A stretch of DNA of 14,564 bases, taken from NCBI GenBank assembly GCA_964580525.1, contig CAZOKN010000045.1:1-14564 (forward strand), read 5' to 3'. Both the position numbers and the translations under genes were made by a program. This DNA is from CAZOKN01 sp964580525 (GTDB lineage: Bacteria > Pseudomonadota > Alphaproteobacteria > Rickettsiales > UBA6187). This document shows, in pieces, positions 1 through 7,922 of the stretch. The notes below the pieces were generated by a model. The model did not search any database and was not told the origin of the DNA. It worked only from the letters and a program-made list of their open reading frames with translations. Position 1 is the first letter of the stretch, and each line of letters opens with the position of its first letter.

Positions 1-484
<484 letters not shown>

Positions 485-823
485 TACAAAAGTGCCAATC
501 TACGATGTCGTATACAGAACTAAGCTTGTAATCATCAACTCATACAAACTTATATTTTATATTTTCAATATACGTATCAAAACTTATTCACAATTTCAAA
601 CAGCAACAGGAGACAATTTAATTTGAATTTCTTATTTTTAATTCACTCTTTGTCATCCCCTGGGAGCGATGCTTATAAGGGTACCGATTCAACAAGTCAA
701 CACAAAAATAAATAAAAAATGAAATTATTTTGATTTTTTTTCTAAGATAAAAATAAAGCCTATAAAAAAGCCTTATATAACAAGAAATTATTAACTTAAA
801 AAAAATTATGAAATTTTACGATT
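485..823 (-). other. Gene-free region: 23S rRNA leader and promoter zone
   Basis: This 339-bp stretch separates the 23S 5' end from the DUF2125 gene, both on the minus strand. It holds a strong promoter at 672-700 and a transcribed leader of roughly 180 nt. Within the leader, a short dyad at 501-512 (TACGA, 2-nt centre, TCGTA) lies about 17 nt upstream of the mature end and might belong to rRNA processing, which is inference. The stretch 720-823, just after the DUF2125 stop, is very A/T-rich. It shows no convincing stem-loop terminator, only poly-T runs on the minus strand. No tRNA-like fold or credible reading frame was seen. Confidence 0.7.
672..700 (-). promoter_or_regulatory. Sigma70-type promoter of the solo 23S rRNA
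   Basis: Read on the minus strand there is a -35 box TTGACT (695-700, 5 of 6 to consensus), a 17-bp spacer, and a -10 box TATAAG (672-677, 5 of 6). Transcription would start near 665. The bases between -10 and the start are GC-rich (CATCGCTCCC), unlike the surrounding A/T-rich DNA. GC-rich discriminators are a known property of stringently controlled rRNA promoters. The position, directly upstream of 23S, supports a dedicated promoter. Confidence 0.75.
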
Positions 824-1957
824 TTATGAAGGATTTTCTTCAAAGCTTCTCTTAAAAATACCAATAACCTCTCCCAAAGACACGCCCCCAACTTGAGCCT
901 CTTCATCCTGCTTGCGAACCACGGTTATCAGTATGTCTTTGTTATTGTTTGTTTTTTCAGCTGCAATCTCAAAAAGGAAGCCTTTTATACGCTCTACCTG
1001 GTCTGATTTTATCTCGCCAATAGGCATAGAATAGTTGCCCACCAAAAAATTCATTATTCCCACCTGAAAATCGACTAATTCGGCATAATTTGATATTTTT
1101 ATATTCACTCCCCCTTGTGGTAGCGAAACATCAGGTTTTTTCTTAATTTGAGCATCTGCGCTTATGTTAAAAAGATCAGAACCCAAGGTAAACTTACTTA
1201 AATCCAGAGAATATTTATAATCCTCTCCCTCAGTAAAATGCATGTTTGTAGAAAGATTAATTCTACCAACCCCTCGACCACCATACATTTTTGAGATTAT
1301 ACTATCTATATCCAGATCTTTTATAGACGCTTCCGCCAAAACAGAATTTCCATCTGACTCTAAGTTATTATCAAAATTCACCGCCATTCCGTGTGAAGAC
1401 GCTATAATAGCACTATTAACTCCAGAATTATATATAGAAAACCCACTATCTCTATACGAAAGCTTCTCTATTCCGATAGGAATAAGGTCAAAACTACCTT
1501 TTATAATATTAGTGGCAAACAACTTCGTATTTTGTGGAAAGGATTTTATTTTCAATTCCGGAGCTGAACTGTAATTTACTACAACAGGCTCTTTCCCTTC
1601 TTCAGCATATCGATTTTTTATATAAAAAAGTTTTGGCAATTTTATATAAAAATTAGTGGCAGCCACGTCAGAACTAAGAACCAAATCGCCCTGGCTAGCC
1701 ACGTCAAAGAATATTCCAACATCTCTAAAAGCAAATTGAGGATTGGAAATAGTAACTTTATATGAAAAAGGAAAACCAGTAACTAAGGTTTGAGAATAAT
1801 AAAATTCAGAATCTTCACCGCCAATTCTTTTAATAGCGTTTTGTACCAACGATTCCGCAAAAACCTTAATTCTATTTTTATTGAAAAGCCAAAAACCGCT
1901 ATAAATAGCGGAAAGTGATATTATAAAAATCGCAATAATTTTTAAATATTTACGCAT
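824..1957 (-). CDS. DUF2125 family membrane-anchored protein
   Basis: This 377-residue protein begins with an uncleaved-looking signal anchor: a basic MRK start, then a hydrophobic stretch at about residues 7-26. The rest is beta-rich with few charged clusters. The TGFPFSYKVTISNPQF segment (about residues 60-75) resembles the conserved G-(Y/F)-P-F region of the DUF2125 family, common in Alphaproteobacteria and of unknown function. The body, with many short alternating beta strands, is consistent with a periplasmic AsmA-like or lipid-transfer-like fold, but that is inference. The gene lies 56 bp downstream of the ferredoxin gene on the same strand and may share its transcript. No strong Shine-Dalgarno precedes the ATG. 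Confidence 0.75.
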   Translation of the reverse strand: MRKYLKIIAIFIISLSAIYSGFWLFNKNRIKVFAESLVQNAIKRIGGEDSEFYYSQTLVTGFPFSYKVTISNPQFAFRDVGIFFDVASQGDLVLSSDVAATNFYIKLPKLFYIKNRYAEEGKEPVVVNYSSAPELKIKSFPQNTKLFATNIIKGSFDLIPIGIEKLSYRDSGFSIYNSGVNSAIIASSHGMAVNFDNNLESDGNSVLAEASIKDLDIDSIISKMYGGRGVGRINLSTNMHFTEGEDYKYSLDLSKFTLGSDLFNISADAQIKKKPDVSLPQGGVNIKISNYAELVDFQVGIMNFLVGNYSMPIGEIKSDQVERIKGFLFEIAAEKTNNNKDILITVVRKQDEEAQVGGVSLGEVIGIFKRSFEENPS

Positions 1958-2013
1958 GCTACATTACATAGCACAGATAAAATCTTTAGGCACTAGTTTT
2001 TGTTGAATGAAAA

Positions 2014-2349
2014 TTACTTACTAACCTTAATGTTTCTTGTAGCATCAGGAATCCTAACCTTAAGCCCATCCATACCATCAGCTATTTTAATCTGACAGCC
2101 AAGACGCGATGTAGAAGTAAGGCCAAAAGCAAGGTCGAGCATATCTTCTTCATCTTCCGTCGGCTGATCAAGCATGTCATAATATGCTTCATCAACTATG
2201 ACGTGGCACGTTGAACAAGCAAGAGAGCCTTCGCAAGCGCCTTCAATAGGAATTTCACTTTTTCTTGCAACGTCTAATATGGAAAGACCATTAGCAGCAT
2301 CAACTTCTTTTTCTGTGCCGTCAGGTAAAACAAAAACCATTTTAGGCAT
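2014..2349 (-). CDS. fdx: [2Fe-2S] ferredoxin, adrenodoxin/ISC type
   Basis: A 111-residue electron carrier of the adrenodoxin-like class, which in Proteobacteria supplies electrons for iron-sulfur cluster assembly. The four cluster ligands are visible in the C-x5-C-x2-C...C pattern: Cys39, Cys45 and Cys48 (GACEGSLACSTC) and Cys85 (SRLGCQI). The N-terminal VFVLPDGTEKEVDA strand pair and the acidic helix DQPTEDEEDML, the partner-docking region in adrenodoxins, are also present. I chose the start at 2349 because a GAGGAG Shine-Dalgarno lies 6 nt upstream; an in-frame ATG at 2412 would add 21 residues unlike the family and has no such site. The family is clear. The exact paralogue (Fdx or FdxB) is less certain because no isc genes are in the window. 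Confidence 0.93.
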   Translation of the reverse strand: MPKMVFVLPDGTEKEVDAANGLSILDVARKSEIPIEGACEGSLACSTCHVIVDEAYYDMLDQPTEDEEDMLDLAFGLTSTSRLGCQIKIADGMDGLKVRIPDATRNIKVSK

Positions 2350-2492
2350 AAAAGACTCCTCATACATAATTTTTTCAGACTGCCTTATATATGGCATTTT
2401 TTTATATAGCAAGACAGAAAAGCCTTATATGCAAGCCACATAAGCACAAAACCTCCAGATTTTTCCAAAATAAAAGCCCAGCCACTATAAAC

Positions 2493-2520
2493 TTTACACT
2501 AATTATTAAAACAGTATAAA
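2493..2520 (+). promoter_or_regulatory. Putative promoter of fliR-flhB
   Basis: TTTACA (2493-2498), a 16-bp spacer, and TATAAA (2515-2520) lie immediately upstream of fliR. A start site 7 nt past the -10 box would fall near 2527, only about 3 nt before the fliR ATG, and no Shine-Dalgarno is visible there. If real, the message would be nearly leaderless. A similar TTTACA/TATAAA pair precedes pepA. In AT-rich DNA such matches arise by chance, so this is moderate evidence. Confidence 0.45.
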
Positions 2521-2529
2521 TTTAGTTTC

Positions 2530-3297
2530 ATGTTCGATGGTATAAACTCAGCATTGATTTTTTCTTACTTCCTGGTTTTTTGTCGACTGGGTAGCGGCAT
2601 TATGCTGTTACCAGGACTTTCCGAATCATATATGTCACCAAAAAGTCGCCTTGTTGCAGCACTTGCATTGTCAGGACTAGTATTACCCACAGTACAAAAT
2701 ATTCTGCCAAAATTACCATCTAGCGGTATTGAGCTAGCTCTTATGGCAGTTAGCGAAATAATTATTGGATTATTTATAGGATCAATGGCAAAAATCTTAA
2801 TGTCTACTTTGCACGTTACAGGCATGATAGTCTCACAAAATATCGGCTTAGCATCAGCATCAATGTTCGACCCAAGTCAGTCAAGCCAGGGTTCAGAAAT
2901 AGGTGTTTTTCTGGTTTTCATTGCCATATTGATTGTATTTCAAACAGATTTACACCATGTTTTTATCAAAGGTTTAGTAGATAGTTATAGGATATTTGAT
3001 CCAAAAGATTCCTTACCTCTTTCAGGATTTGCCGAGACAATGGGAAAAATTGCTTCGGAGAGTTTTATGGTTGGTATAAAATTGGCAGCTCCACAAATAG
3101 TTGTGGGGCTAATTTTTTATATTGGTTCTGGTGTAATGGCGCGTCTTATGCCGCAAATGCAGGTATTTTTTGTACTGATGCCTATTCAAGTTACTTTAGG
3201 ATTTTTTATTTTCATGGTAACTTTATCAGCATGCATGATATCATTTATGAATTATTTTGCAGAAGCAATTTCTAATTATACGCAGTACACGCAGTAG
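2530..3297 (+). CDS. fliR: Flagellar type III export protein FliR
   Basis: A 255-residue polytopic inner-membrane protein of the FliR/SctT family, part of the FliP-FliQ-FliR export gate through which flagellar rod, hook and filament subunits pass. About six hydrophobic segments are visible, starting with FSYFLVFCRLGSGIMLLPG near the N-terminus. The C-terminal RLMPQMQVFFVLMPIQVTLG block (about residues 208-227) is the typical flagellar FliR signature. The length fits flagellar FliR (about 250-260). The gene is followed after 9 bp by flhB on the same strand, the usual fliR-flhB order. The flagellar rather than injectisome assignment rests on sequence resemblance; no other flagellar genes are in the window. 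Confidence 0.95.
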   Translation: MFDGINSALIFSYFLVFCRLGSGIMLLPGLSESYMSPKSRLVAALALSGLVLPTVQNILPKLPSSGIELALMAVSEIIIGLFIGSMAKILMSTLHVTGMIVSQNIGLASASMFDPSQSSQGSEIGVFLVFIAILIVFQTDLHHVFIKGLVDSYRIFDPKDSLPLSGFAETMGKIASESFMVGIKLAAPQIVVGLIFYIGSGVMARLMPQMQVFFVLMPIQVTLGFFIFMVTLSACMISFMNYFAEAISNYTQYTQ

Positions 3298-3306
3298 GTT
3301 TAGAGC

Positions 3307-4392
3307 ATGGCAGAAGATCAAGATGATTCACAGAAAACGGAAGACCCCTCGCAGAGGCGACTTGATGATGCTCTTAAAAAAGGCCAAGTTCCCAATTCCC
3401 GCGAGGTAACAAGTTTTATGATATTGCTAGTTTTTGCAATATCTATCGTATGGTTTTCGCCATCAATAATGCAAAAAACAGCTTTCAACATTACAAAATA
3501 CATTGAATCTCCAGAAGATTTCCGCATGGATAGCAACAGCATAATGATAGTATTCAAAGAACTATCAAAGGATGTGCTTTTTGCTATGACCATCCCAATT
3601 TCTATAACAATATTTATGATTTTTCTTTCCCATCTTATTCAGCATCCATTTGTTTTTTCTCCTGAAGCCGCCACGCCAAAACTAGATCGAATCTCAATTC
3701 TTTCAGGATTTAAAAGAATCTTCTCAATGCGCTCCGTTATTGAATTAATTAAAGGATGTCTGAAAATAATTCTTGTTGCCGTCGTTTCTTTCATTGCAAT
3801 TCGTAATGATTTATACATGCTGGAAAATCTACCAGAAGAAAGCATCTCTGGAATATTATTATTTCTTGCGCATCTTATTTCAAAAATGATGATTGGTATA
3901 TGCGCACTAATGGGATCAGTTGCTGCATTTGATTTTCTTTATCAAAAATTTGAACATATGAAATCACTACGTATGTCAAAACAGGATTTAAAAGAAGAAT
4001 ATAAACAAACCGAAGGTAGTCCGGAAGTTAAAGCAAAATTGCGTGAAATAAGAAATGCCCGCGCTAGTAATCGTATGATGCAAAAAGTACCAAAAGCTGA
4101 TGTTGTAATAACAAATCCAACTCACTATTCGGTAGCTCTACAGTATGATTCAAAAATCTCAGAAGCCCCTATTGTTGTGGCTAAGGGTAAGGATTTGATA
4201 GCACTTAAAATCAGGGAAATAGCGACAGAAAACAAAGTTCCTATTGTTGAAAACCCACCTCTAGCCCGCGCTCTTTACAGCTCCGTTGAATTAGATCAGG
4301 AAATACCTCTCGATCATTATAACGCAGTTGCTGAAGTAATTAGATACGTTTACAAGCTTAAGGGTAAGAAAATGAAGGCAAAGGTTAATTAG
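3307..4392 (+). CDS. flhB: Flagellar export switch protein FlhB
   Basis: A 361-residue FlhB/SctU family protein, the substrate-specificity switch of the flagellar export apparatus. The N-terminus has the typical EDQDDSQKTEDPSQRRL segment and is followed by four hydrophobic segments (about residues 35-50, 90-110, 150-166, 180-207). The cytoplasmic domain contains the autocleavage motif N270-P271-T272-H273 (VITNPTHYSVAL), almost the same position as N269-P270 in Salmonella FlhB. The linker helix before it (KQDLKEEYKQTEGSPEVKAK) is also characteristic. It lies 9 bp downstream of fliR, so the two are almost surely cotranscribed. No terminator was seen before the pepA promoter. Confidence 0.96.
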   Translation: MAEDQDDSQKTEDPSQRRLDDALKKGQVPNSREVTSFMILLVFAISIVWFSPSIMQKTAFNITKYIESPEDFRMDSNSIMIVFKELSKDVLFAMTIPISITIFMIFLSHLIQHPFVFSPEAATPKLDRISILSGFKRIFSMRSVIELIKGCLKIILVAVVSFIAIRNDLYMLENLPEESISGILLFLAHLISKMMIGICALMGSVAAFDFLYQKFEHMKSLRMSKQDLKEEYKQTEGSPEVKAKLREIRNARASNRMMQKVPKADVVITNPTHYSVALQYDSKISEAPIVVAKGKDLIALKIREIATENKVPIVENPPLARALYSSVELDQEIPLDHYNAVAEVIRYVYKLKGKKMKAKVN

Positions 4393-4413
4393 AATATTAA
4401 ACCACACTTATAC

Positions 4414-4442
4414 TTTACACTTACTCTCTACAATAATATAAA
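4414..4442 (+). promoter_or_regulatory. Promoter of pepA
   Basis: TTTACA (4414-4419), a 17-bp spacer and TATAAA (4437-4442) form a near-consensus sigma70 promoter in the flhB-pepA gap. The predicted start site near 4449 leaves a leader of about 27 nt that holds the AGGTAGG ribosome-binding site of pepA. This makes the pepA-holC unit independently transcribed from the flagellar pair. Confidence 0.6.
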
Positions 4443-4475
4443 TTGAACAACACAAGCAACCCACAGGTAGGCAAT

Positions 4476-5966
4476 ATGAAAATAAAATTTTCTGATAAAA
4501 AACTTTCTAAAACAGAAGCTTTAGTTATCGTAGTTACTGACTCTTTGAAACTAGGAAAACAGGCCACTTCGATAAACAAAGAAGCTAATAATATAATAAA
4601 AAAAGCTATCAAATCACAGCATTTCAAAGGAAAAAAAGGCAGCATACTTTCTATTCCAGCACCAGAAGGCGTTGATTATAACACAATTTTATTAGCAAGT
4701 TTTGGCAAAGAAAAAGATGTAAATGAGCTTGGCGAAACAAATTTGGGCGGAAAAATTATTGCCGAACTTAATAAAATCAAAGCAAAAACTGCTTCCGTTT
4801 TAGTAGAAGGATTTGCAACAAAGCAAAAAGAGCTTCTAGCCAACATGGCATATGGCGCATTATTGCGTTCTTATAGATTTGATAAATATAAAACTAAAGA
4901 AAAAACTGAAAACAAGCCTTCTCTGCAGGAAATTGATTTCTGTGCAACTGATAAAAGCAAAACTGAGGCTTTGTTTAAAAAACGCAAAGCCATTGCAGAT
5001 GGTGTTTTCTTGGCTCGTACAGTAGTGACTGAACCACCAAATATTCTTTATCCTGAATCCTATGCAGAAATAATAAAAAAGGAATTGTCTCCGCTTGGTG
5101 TGAAAATTACTATCCTTGATAAAAAACAAATGGAAAAGCTCAATATGGGCGCTCTGCTTGGAGTGGGACAAGGCTCTATTAAAGATTCAAGATTAGTTGT
5201 AATGGAATGGAATGGCGGCGCCAAAAATGAGCAACCACTTGCTTTCGTTGGCAAGGGTGTAACTTTCGATACTGGAGGTATCTCTCTAAAACCTGCACAA
5301 GGTATGGAAGATATGAAATACGACATGGGCGGCTCTGCTGCTGTTGTCGGCCTACTGAAAAGCCTTGCTTCGCGTAAAGCAAAAGTAAATGCAGTCGGTG
5401 TTGTTGGTCTTGTTGAAAATATGCCTGGTCATAATGCCCAGCGTCCTAGCGATGTTGTTAAAACAATGTCTGGGCAAACTGTTGAAGTTCTTAATACTGA
5501 CGCAGAAGGCCGTTTGGTTCTTGCAGATGCATTGTGGTACACTCAGGAAGAGTTTAAACCACAAATTATTGTTGATTTAGCAACTCTGACAGGAGCTATT
5601 GTTATAGCGCTTGGCTCTGAATACGCCGGAATTTTTTCTAACAATGATAGTTTATGTCATAAGATCGAGAAGGCCGGCAATGCTACAGGTGAGCGCTTAT
5701 GGAGATTTCCTCTTGGTGATGAATATGATAAACTTCTTGATTCACCAATTGCCGATATGCAAAATATCAGTAACGAGCGTGGCGCTGGCAGCATAACCGC
5801 TGCACAGTTTTTAAAGCGTTTTATAAAAGATGGAACGCCTTGGGCACACCTTGATATAGCAGGAATGGCCTGGACTAAAAAAGACAAAGATATATGCCCT
5901 AAAGGCGCAACCGCTTTTGGCGTACGCGTTCTGGAAAGATTTGTATCTGACAATTACGAGAAATAA
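4476..5966 (+). CDS. pepA: Leucyl aminopeptidase (M17 family)
   Basis: A cytosolic two-metal aminopeptidase that removes N-terminal residues, notably leucine, from peptides. With the ATG at 4476 it is 496 residues long, normal for the family. The metal ligands are all present: Lys260, Asp265 (VGKGVTFDTGGIS), Asp283, and Asp342/Glu344 within NTDAEGRLVLADAL. The catalytic Lys272 and Arg346 are also there. All are offset by exactly ten from E. coli PepA (K270, D275, K282, D293, D352, E354, R356). This start is chosen because AGGTAGG lies 5 nt upstream and the predicted transcript begins near 4449; an upstream in-frame TTG at 4443 would lie inside the promoter. holC follows, a common pairing in Proteobacteria. 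In some bacteria PepA also binds DNA, which cannot be judged here. Confidence 0.97.
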   Translation: MKIKFSDKKLSKTEALVIVVTDSLKLGKQATSINKEANNIIKKAIKSQHFKGKKGSILSIPAPEGVDYNTILLASFGKEKDVNELGETNLGGKIIAELNKIKAKTASVLVEGFATKQKELLANMAYGALLRSYRFDKYKTKEKTENKPSLQEIDFCATDKSKTEALFKKRKAIADGVFLARTVVTEPPNILYPESYAEIIKKELSPLGVKITILDKKQMEKLNMGALLGVGQGSIKDSRLVVMEWNGGAKNEQPLAFVGKGVTFDTGGISLKPAQGMEDMKYDMGGSAAVVGLLKSLASRKAKVNAVGVVGLVENMPGHNAQRPSDVVKTMSGQTVEVLNTDAEGRLVLADALWYTQEEFKPQIIVDLATLTGAIVIALGSEYAGIFSNNDSLCHKIEKAGNATGERLWRFPLGDEYDKLLDSPIADMQNISNERGAGSITAAQFLKRFIKDGTPWAHLDIAGMAWTKKDKDICPKGATAFGVRVLERFVSDNYEK

Positions 5967-5980
5967 TTAAATAGTATAAA

Positions 5981-6023
5981 TATTTAGTGCGAGGAAATTT
6001 AAAAACTTTGCTCGCACTAAATA
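5981..6023 (+). terminator. Long perfect hairpin between pepA and holC
   Basis: A perfect 13-bp inverted repeat (5981-5993 TATTTAGTGCGAG, 6011-6023 CTCGCACTAAATA) flanks a 17-nt A/T-rich loop in which three more A-T pairs could form. It starts 14 nt after the pepA stop and ends 19 nt before the holC ATG. Only A-rich sequence follows on the plus strand, so it is not a classical U-tract terminator. It may be a partial terminator, an mRNA-stabilising 3' structure for pepA, or a processing site that sets the pepA:holC ratio. Confidence 0.5.
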
Positions 6024-6042
6024 AAACACTTCGAAGGAATTT

Positions 6043-6492
6043 ATGACTAAGGTAAACTTCTATCATCTAACCAAACTTCCAGTCGGTAAAGCTTTACCTA
6101 AACTTCTGGAAAAAGTTATTTTGAGTGGCGTAAATGTCGTAGTCCTAGCTCCAACAGAAGAAAATGTTGAATTACTAAATAGAGAGTTATGGACATATAC
6201 TACTAAATTTTTTCTACCTCATGGCAGCAAAAAAGATGGCAATGAGGCTGAACAACCTGTTTATCTCACAGCTAGTAATGAAAATCCCAATAGCTCTAAA
6301 GTTCTTGCCATTGTTGGCGACGCAAACCCTACTGACATTACATCTTTTGAGAAATGCCTATATATGTTTGATGGCAATGTCGAAGAACAAGTATCTAAAG
6401 CTCGCCAACGCTGGAAAGAATATAAACAATCAGGCCATGAACTAACTTATTGGCAGCAGGATAATAAAGGTGCCTGGCAACAAAATAATTAA
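6043..6492 (+). CDS. holC: DNA polymerase III chi subunit
   Basis: A 149-residue protein recognised as HolC, the chi subunit of the clamp-loader complex. In E. coli chi binds SSB and links the replicase to SSB-coated lagging-strand DNA. The N-terminal NFYHLTKLPVGKALPKLLEKVL-like start and the following beta strand VVVLAPTEENVELLNRELWTY match the family; the FLPHGS segment and the C-terminal RWKEYKQSGHELTYWQQ are also typical. A GAAGGA Shine-Dalgarno sits 4 nt before the ATG. It follows pepA by 76 bp, separated by the long hairpin. The other clamp-loader genes are not in the window. Confidence 0.9.
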   Translation: MTKVNFYHLTKLPVGKALPKLLEKVILSGVNVVVLAPTEENVELLNRELWTYTTKFFLPHGSKKDGNEAEQPVYLTASNENPNSSKVLAIVGDANPTDITSFEKCLYMFDGNVEEQVSKARQRWKEYKQSGHELTYWQQDNKGAWQQNN

Positions 6493-6517
6493 AAAACTTC
6501 AAAATACATAAAAACAA

Positions 6518-6543
6518 AAAGGGCGACCAAATGGCCGCCCTTT
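6518..6543 (-). terminator. Rho-independent terminator of glnA (convergent with holC)
   Basis: Read on the minus strand, an 11-bp stem (AAAGGGCGGCC with GGTCGCCCTTT) closes a 4-nt loop and is followed by the U-rich TTGTTTTT. One pair is a G-U wobble in the minus-strand RNA and an A-C mismatch in the plus-strand RNA, so the structure is stronger for glnA. It lies 20 nt past the glnA stop. It also sits 26 nt past the holC stop, and could weakly stop holC transcription too, since T-rich sequence follows on the plus strand. Confidence 0.9.
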
Positions 6544-6562
6544 AAATTTATTTAAAGCCCAA

Positions 6563-7666
6563 TTAAGCAGCCTTGCTCTTCTTTGGCCATACATGTGTAA
6601 AGATAGCTTCATCGATATCACAAACAGTAGCTGTGATACGAGCCGCCACCAAATACGGATCAGAGTTCGCACCAGGACGTCTATCTTCAAGATAGCCATA
6701 ACCCTTTAGTTCAACCATCTGAGGTATACGGATAGAACGACCTCTGTCGGCTGTACCAGCGCTAAACTCATGAATGCTTGAAGTTTCATGGTGACCAGTC
6801 AATCTTTCATGCAATTTATCACCATAATGAGGGATATGCTTGTCATGCTTACGGCTAAGTCTTTCAACAGCCTGATTGATTGCATCACGGCCTTTTTTCT
6901 TATCTCTAGTTTCATTTGTAGAGAAGTTTGTATGCATTCCTGCGCCGTTCCAATCGCCTTTTATAGGCTTATTATCAAGAGAAACGTGGATATCATAATC
7001 CTCGCTCAAACGGTGCATCAACCAACGTGCTATCCACATATGGTCAGCAGCATTTAAAACGCCAGCATCTTCACCAGCTATACCTCTGTAACCAATTTGG
7101 AATTCCCACTGGCCAGGCATAACTTCAGCATTAATACCGTAATATAGCAAACCAGCTTCAATACAAGCTTGTGCATGGTCTTCTGCCAAATCTCTACCGA
7201 AAATCTGTTCAGAACCAACTCCGCAATAGTAAGGACCTTGAGGAGCAGGGAAACCATGCTCAGGCCATCCTAGTGGAATGTTCCTTTTGAAGAATGTATA
7301 TTCTTGTTCAAAACCTGCCCAAGGCTCAAATTTATCACCACCAGCATCCAAAACAGCTCTAAGCTGAGCGCGAGAATTAGACTTATGAGGATTTTTGCCA
7401 TCTGGATTAAATACTTCACACATAACCAAGAAATTTCCATCACCTCTGATAGGATCAAGAACAAAATTAACTGGCTTTAATATACAGTCCGAATCAATGC
7501 CTGTCGCTTGGTTTGTAGATGAACCGTCGAAGCTCCACTCAGGAAAATCTTCGATTTTAGGAGTTTTGCCTGAAAAGCTGACAACCCTGCCTTTTGAACG
7601 AATTTTTTGTACCGGCTCAGTACCGTCAAGCCAGATATACTCTGCCAATTTCAAATTAGTGCTCAT
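6563..7666 (-). CDS. glnA: Glutamine synthetase, type II (eukaryotic-like)
   Basis: Makes glutamine from glutamate, ammonia and ATP in the cytosol. At 367 residues it is far shorter than the ~470-residue GSI enzymes and matches GSII, the form of eukaryotes and some bacteria (GlnII). Signatures in order: WSFDGSSTNQA (44-54), FEQEYTFF (119-126), GPYYCGVG (144-151), EVMPGQWEFQIG (181-192), NGAGMHTNFST (240-250), the arginine block DRGRSIRIP (307-315) and YLEDRRPGANSDPY (325-338). The GSI adenylylation region is absent, as in all GSII. The start at 7666 is preferred over an in-frame ATG at 7696 because GGAGGAGG lies just upstream. The gene stands alone, with its own promoter, a leader of about 120 nt and a strong terminator. 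GSII in an alphaproteobacterium may reflect old horizontal transfer. Confidence 0.96.
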   Translation of the reverse strand: MSTNLKLAEYIWLDGTEPVQKIRSKGRVVSFSGKTPKIEDFPEWSFDGSSTNQATGIDSDCILKPVNFVLDPIRGDGNFLVMCEVFNPDGKNPHKSNSRAQLRAVLDAGGDKFEPWAGFEQEYTFFKRNIPLGWPEHGFPAPQGPYYCGVGSEQIFGRDLAEDHAQACIEAGLLYYGINAEVMPGQWEFQIGYRGIAGEDAGVLNAADHMWIARWLMHRLSEDYDIHVSLDNKPIKGDWNGAGMHTNFSTNETRDKKKGRDAINQAVERLSRKHDKHIPHYGDKLHERLTGHHETSSIHEFSAGTADRGRSIRIPQMVELKGYGYLEDRRPGANSDPYLVAARITATVCDIDEAIFTHVWPKKSKAA

Positions 7667-7752
7667 AGACCTCCTCCAATAATTTATACAGAACAAGATG
7701 ATTCCCGCTTTTGATTAAGAACTTAAAGAATGCTCAAAAAACAGATTTATTT

Positions 7753-7779
7753 AAAAATGCTCCCAACAAGGGGCTTTTT
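7753..7779 (-). promoter_or_regulatory. GC-rich hairpin in the glnA leader / trmL 3' region
   Basis: On the minus strand a bulged stem forms: AAAAAGC-CCC, loop TTGTT, GGG-A-GC-A-TTTTT. The GC core ends in a run of five T, so it looks like a small intrinsic terminator. If the promoter at 7793-7820 is used, this hairpin is near the very start of the glnA leader (about +7 to +33) and could act as an attenuator. It could equally be the trmL terminator, about 145-170 nt after the trmL stop. The sequence alone cannot decide. Confidence 0.4.
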
Positions 7780-7792
7780 CAAAAAACAAGGC

Positions 7793-7820
7793 ATTATATA
7801 GCCAAAAGCAAAAAAGTAAA
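7793..7820 (-). promoter_or_regulatory. Putative glnA promoter
   Basis: On the minus strand there is a perfect -10 box TATAAT (7793-7798) and, 16 bp upstream, TTTACT (7815-7820, 4 of 6 to the -35 consensus). Transcription would start near 7786 and give a leader of about 120 nt ahead of the glnA ATG. The rest of the 256-bp trmL-glnA gap is A/T-rich and holds nothing else recognisable. Confidence 0.5.
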
Positions 7821-7922
7821 GAGCGTAAAGGTTATAAGAGCAGTATAAAATGCAATTTTTTATCGATAAAACAACTTTTTGGGGACAAAAAAGTTTAAGG
7901 ATTAGAATTTTTAGTTGATATC

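Noticed and set aside
720..800. AAGCCT/AGCCTT repeats near the DUF2125 stop as a terminator stem
   Set aside because: The copies are direct, not inverted, so they cannot form a stem.
2530..4392. FliR/FlhB as parts of an injectisome (virulence type III secretion)
   Set aside because: The C-terminal FliR signature and the FlhB N-terminus resemble flagellar forms, and no injectisome genes are present. It cannot be fully excluded from two genes.
4860..5953. Several overlapping open frames opposite and within pepA
   Set aside because: pepA has all its catalytic residues in one intact frame; the others are shadows without ribosome-binding sites or recognisable products.
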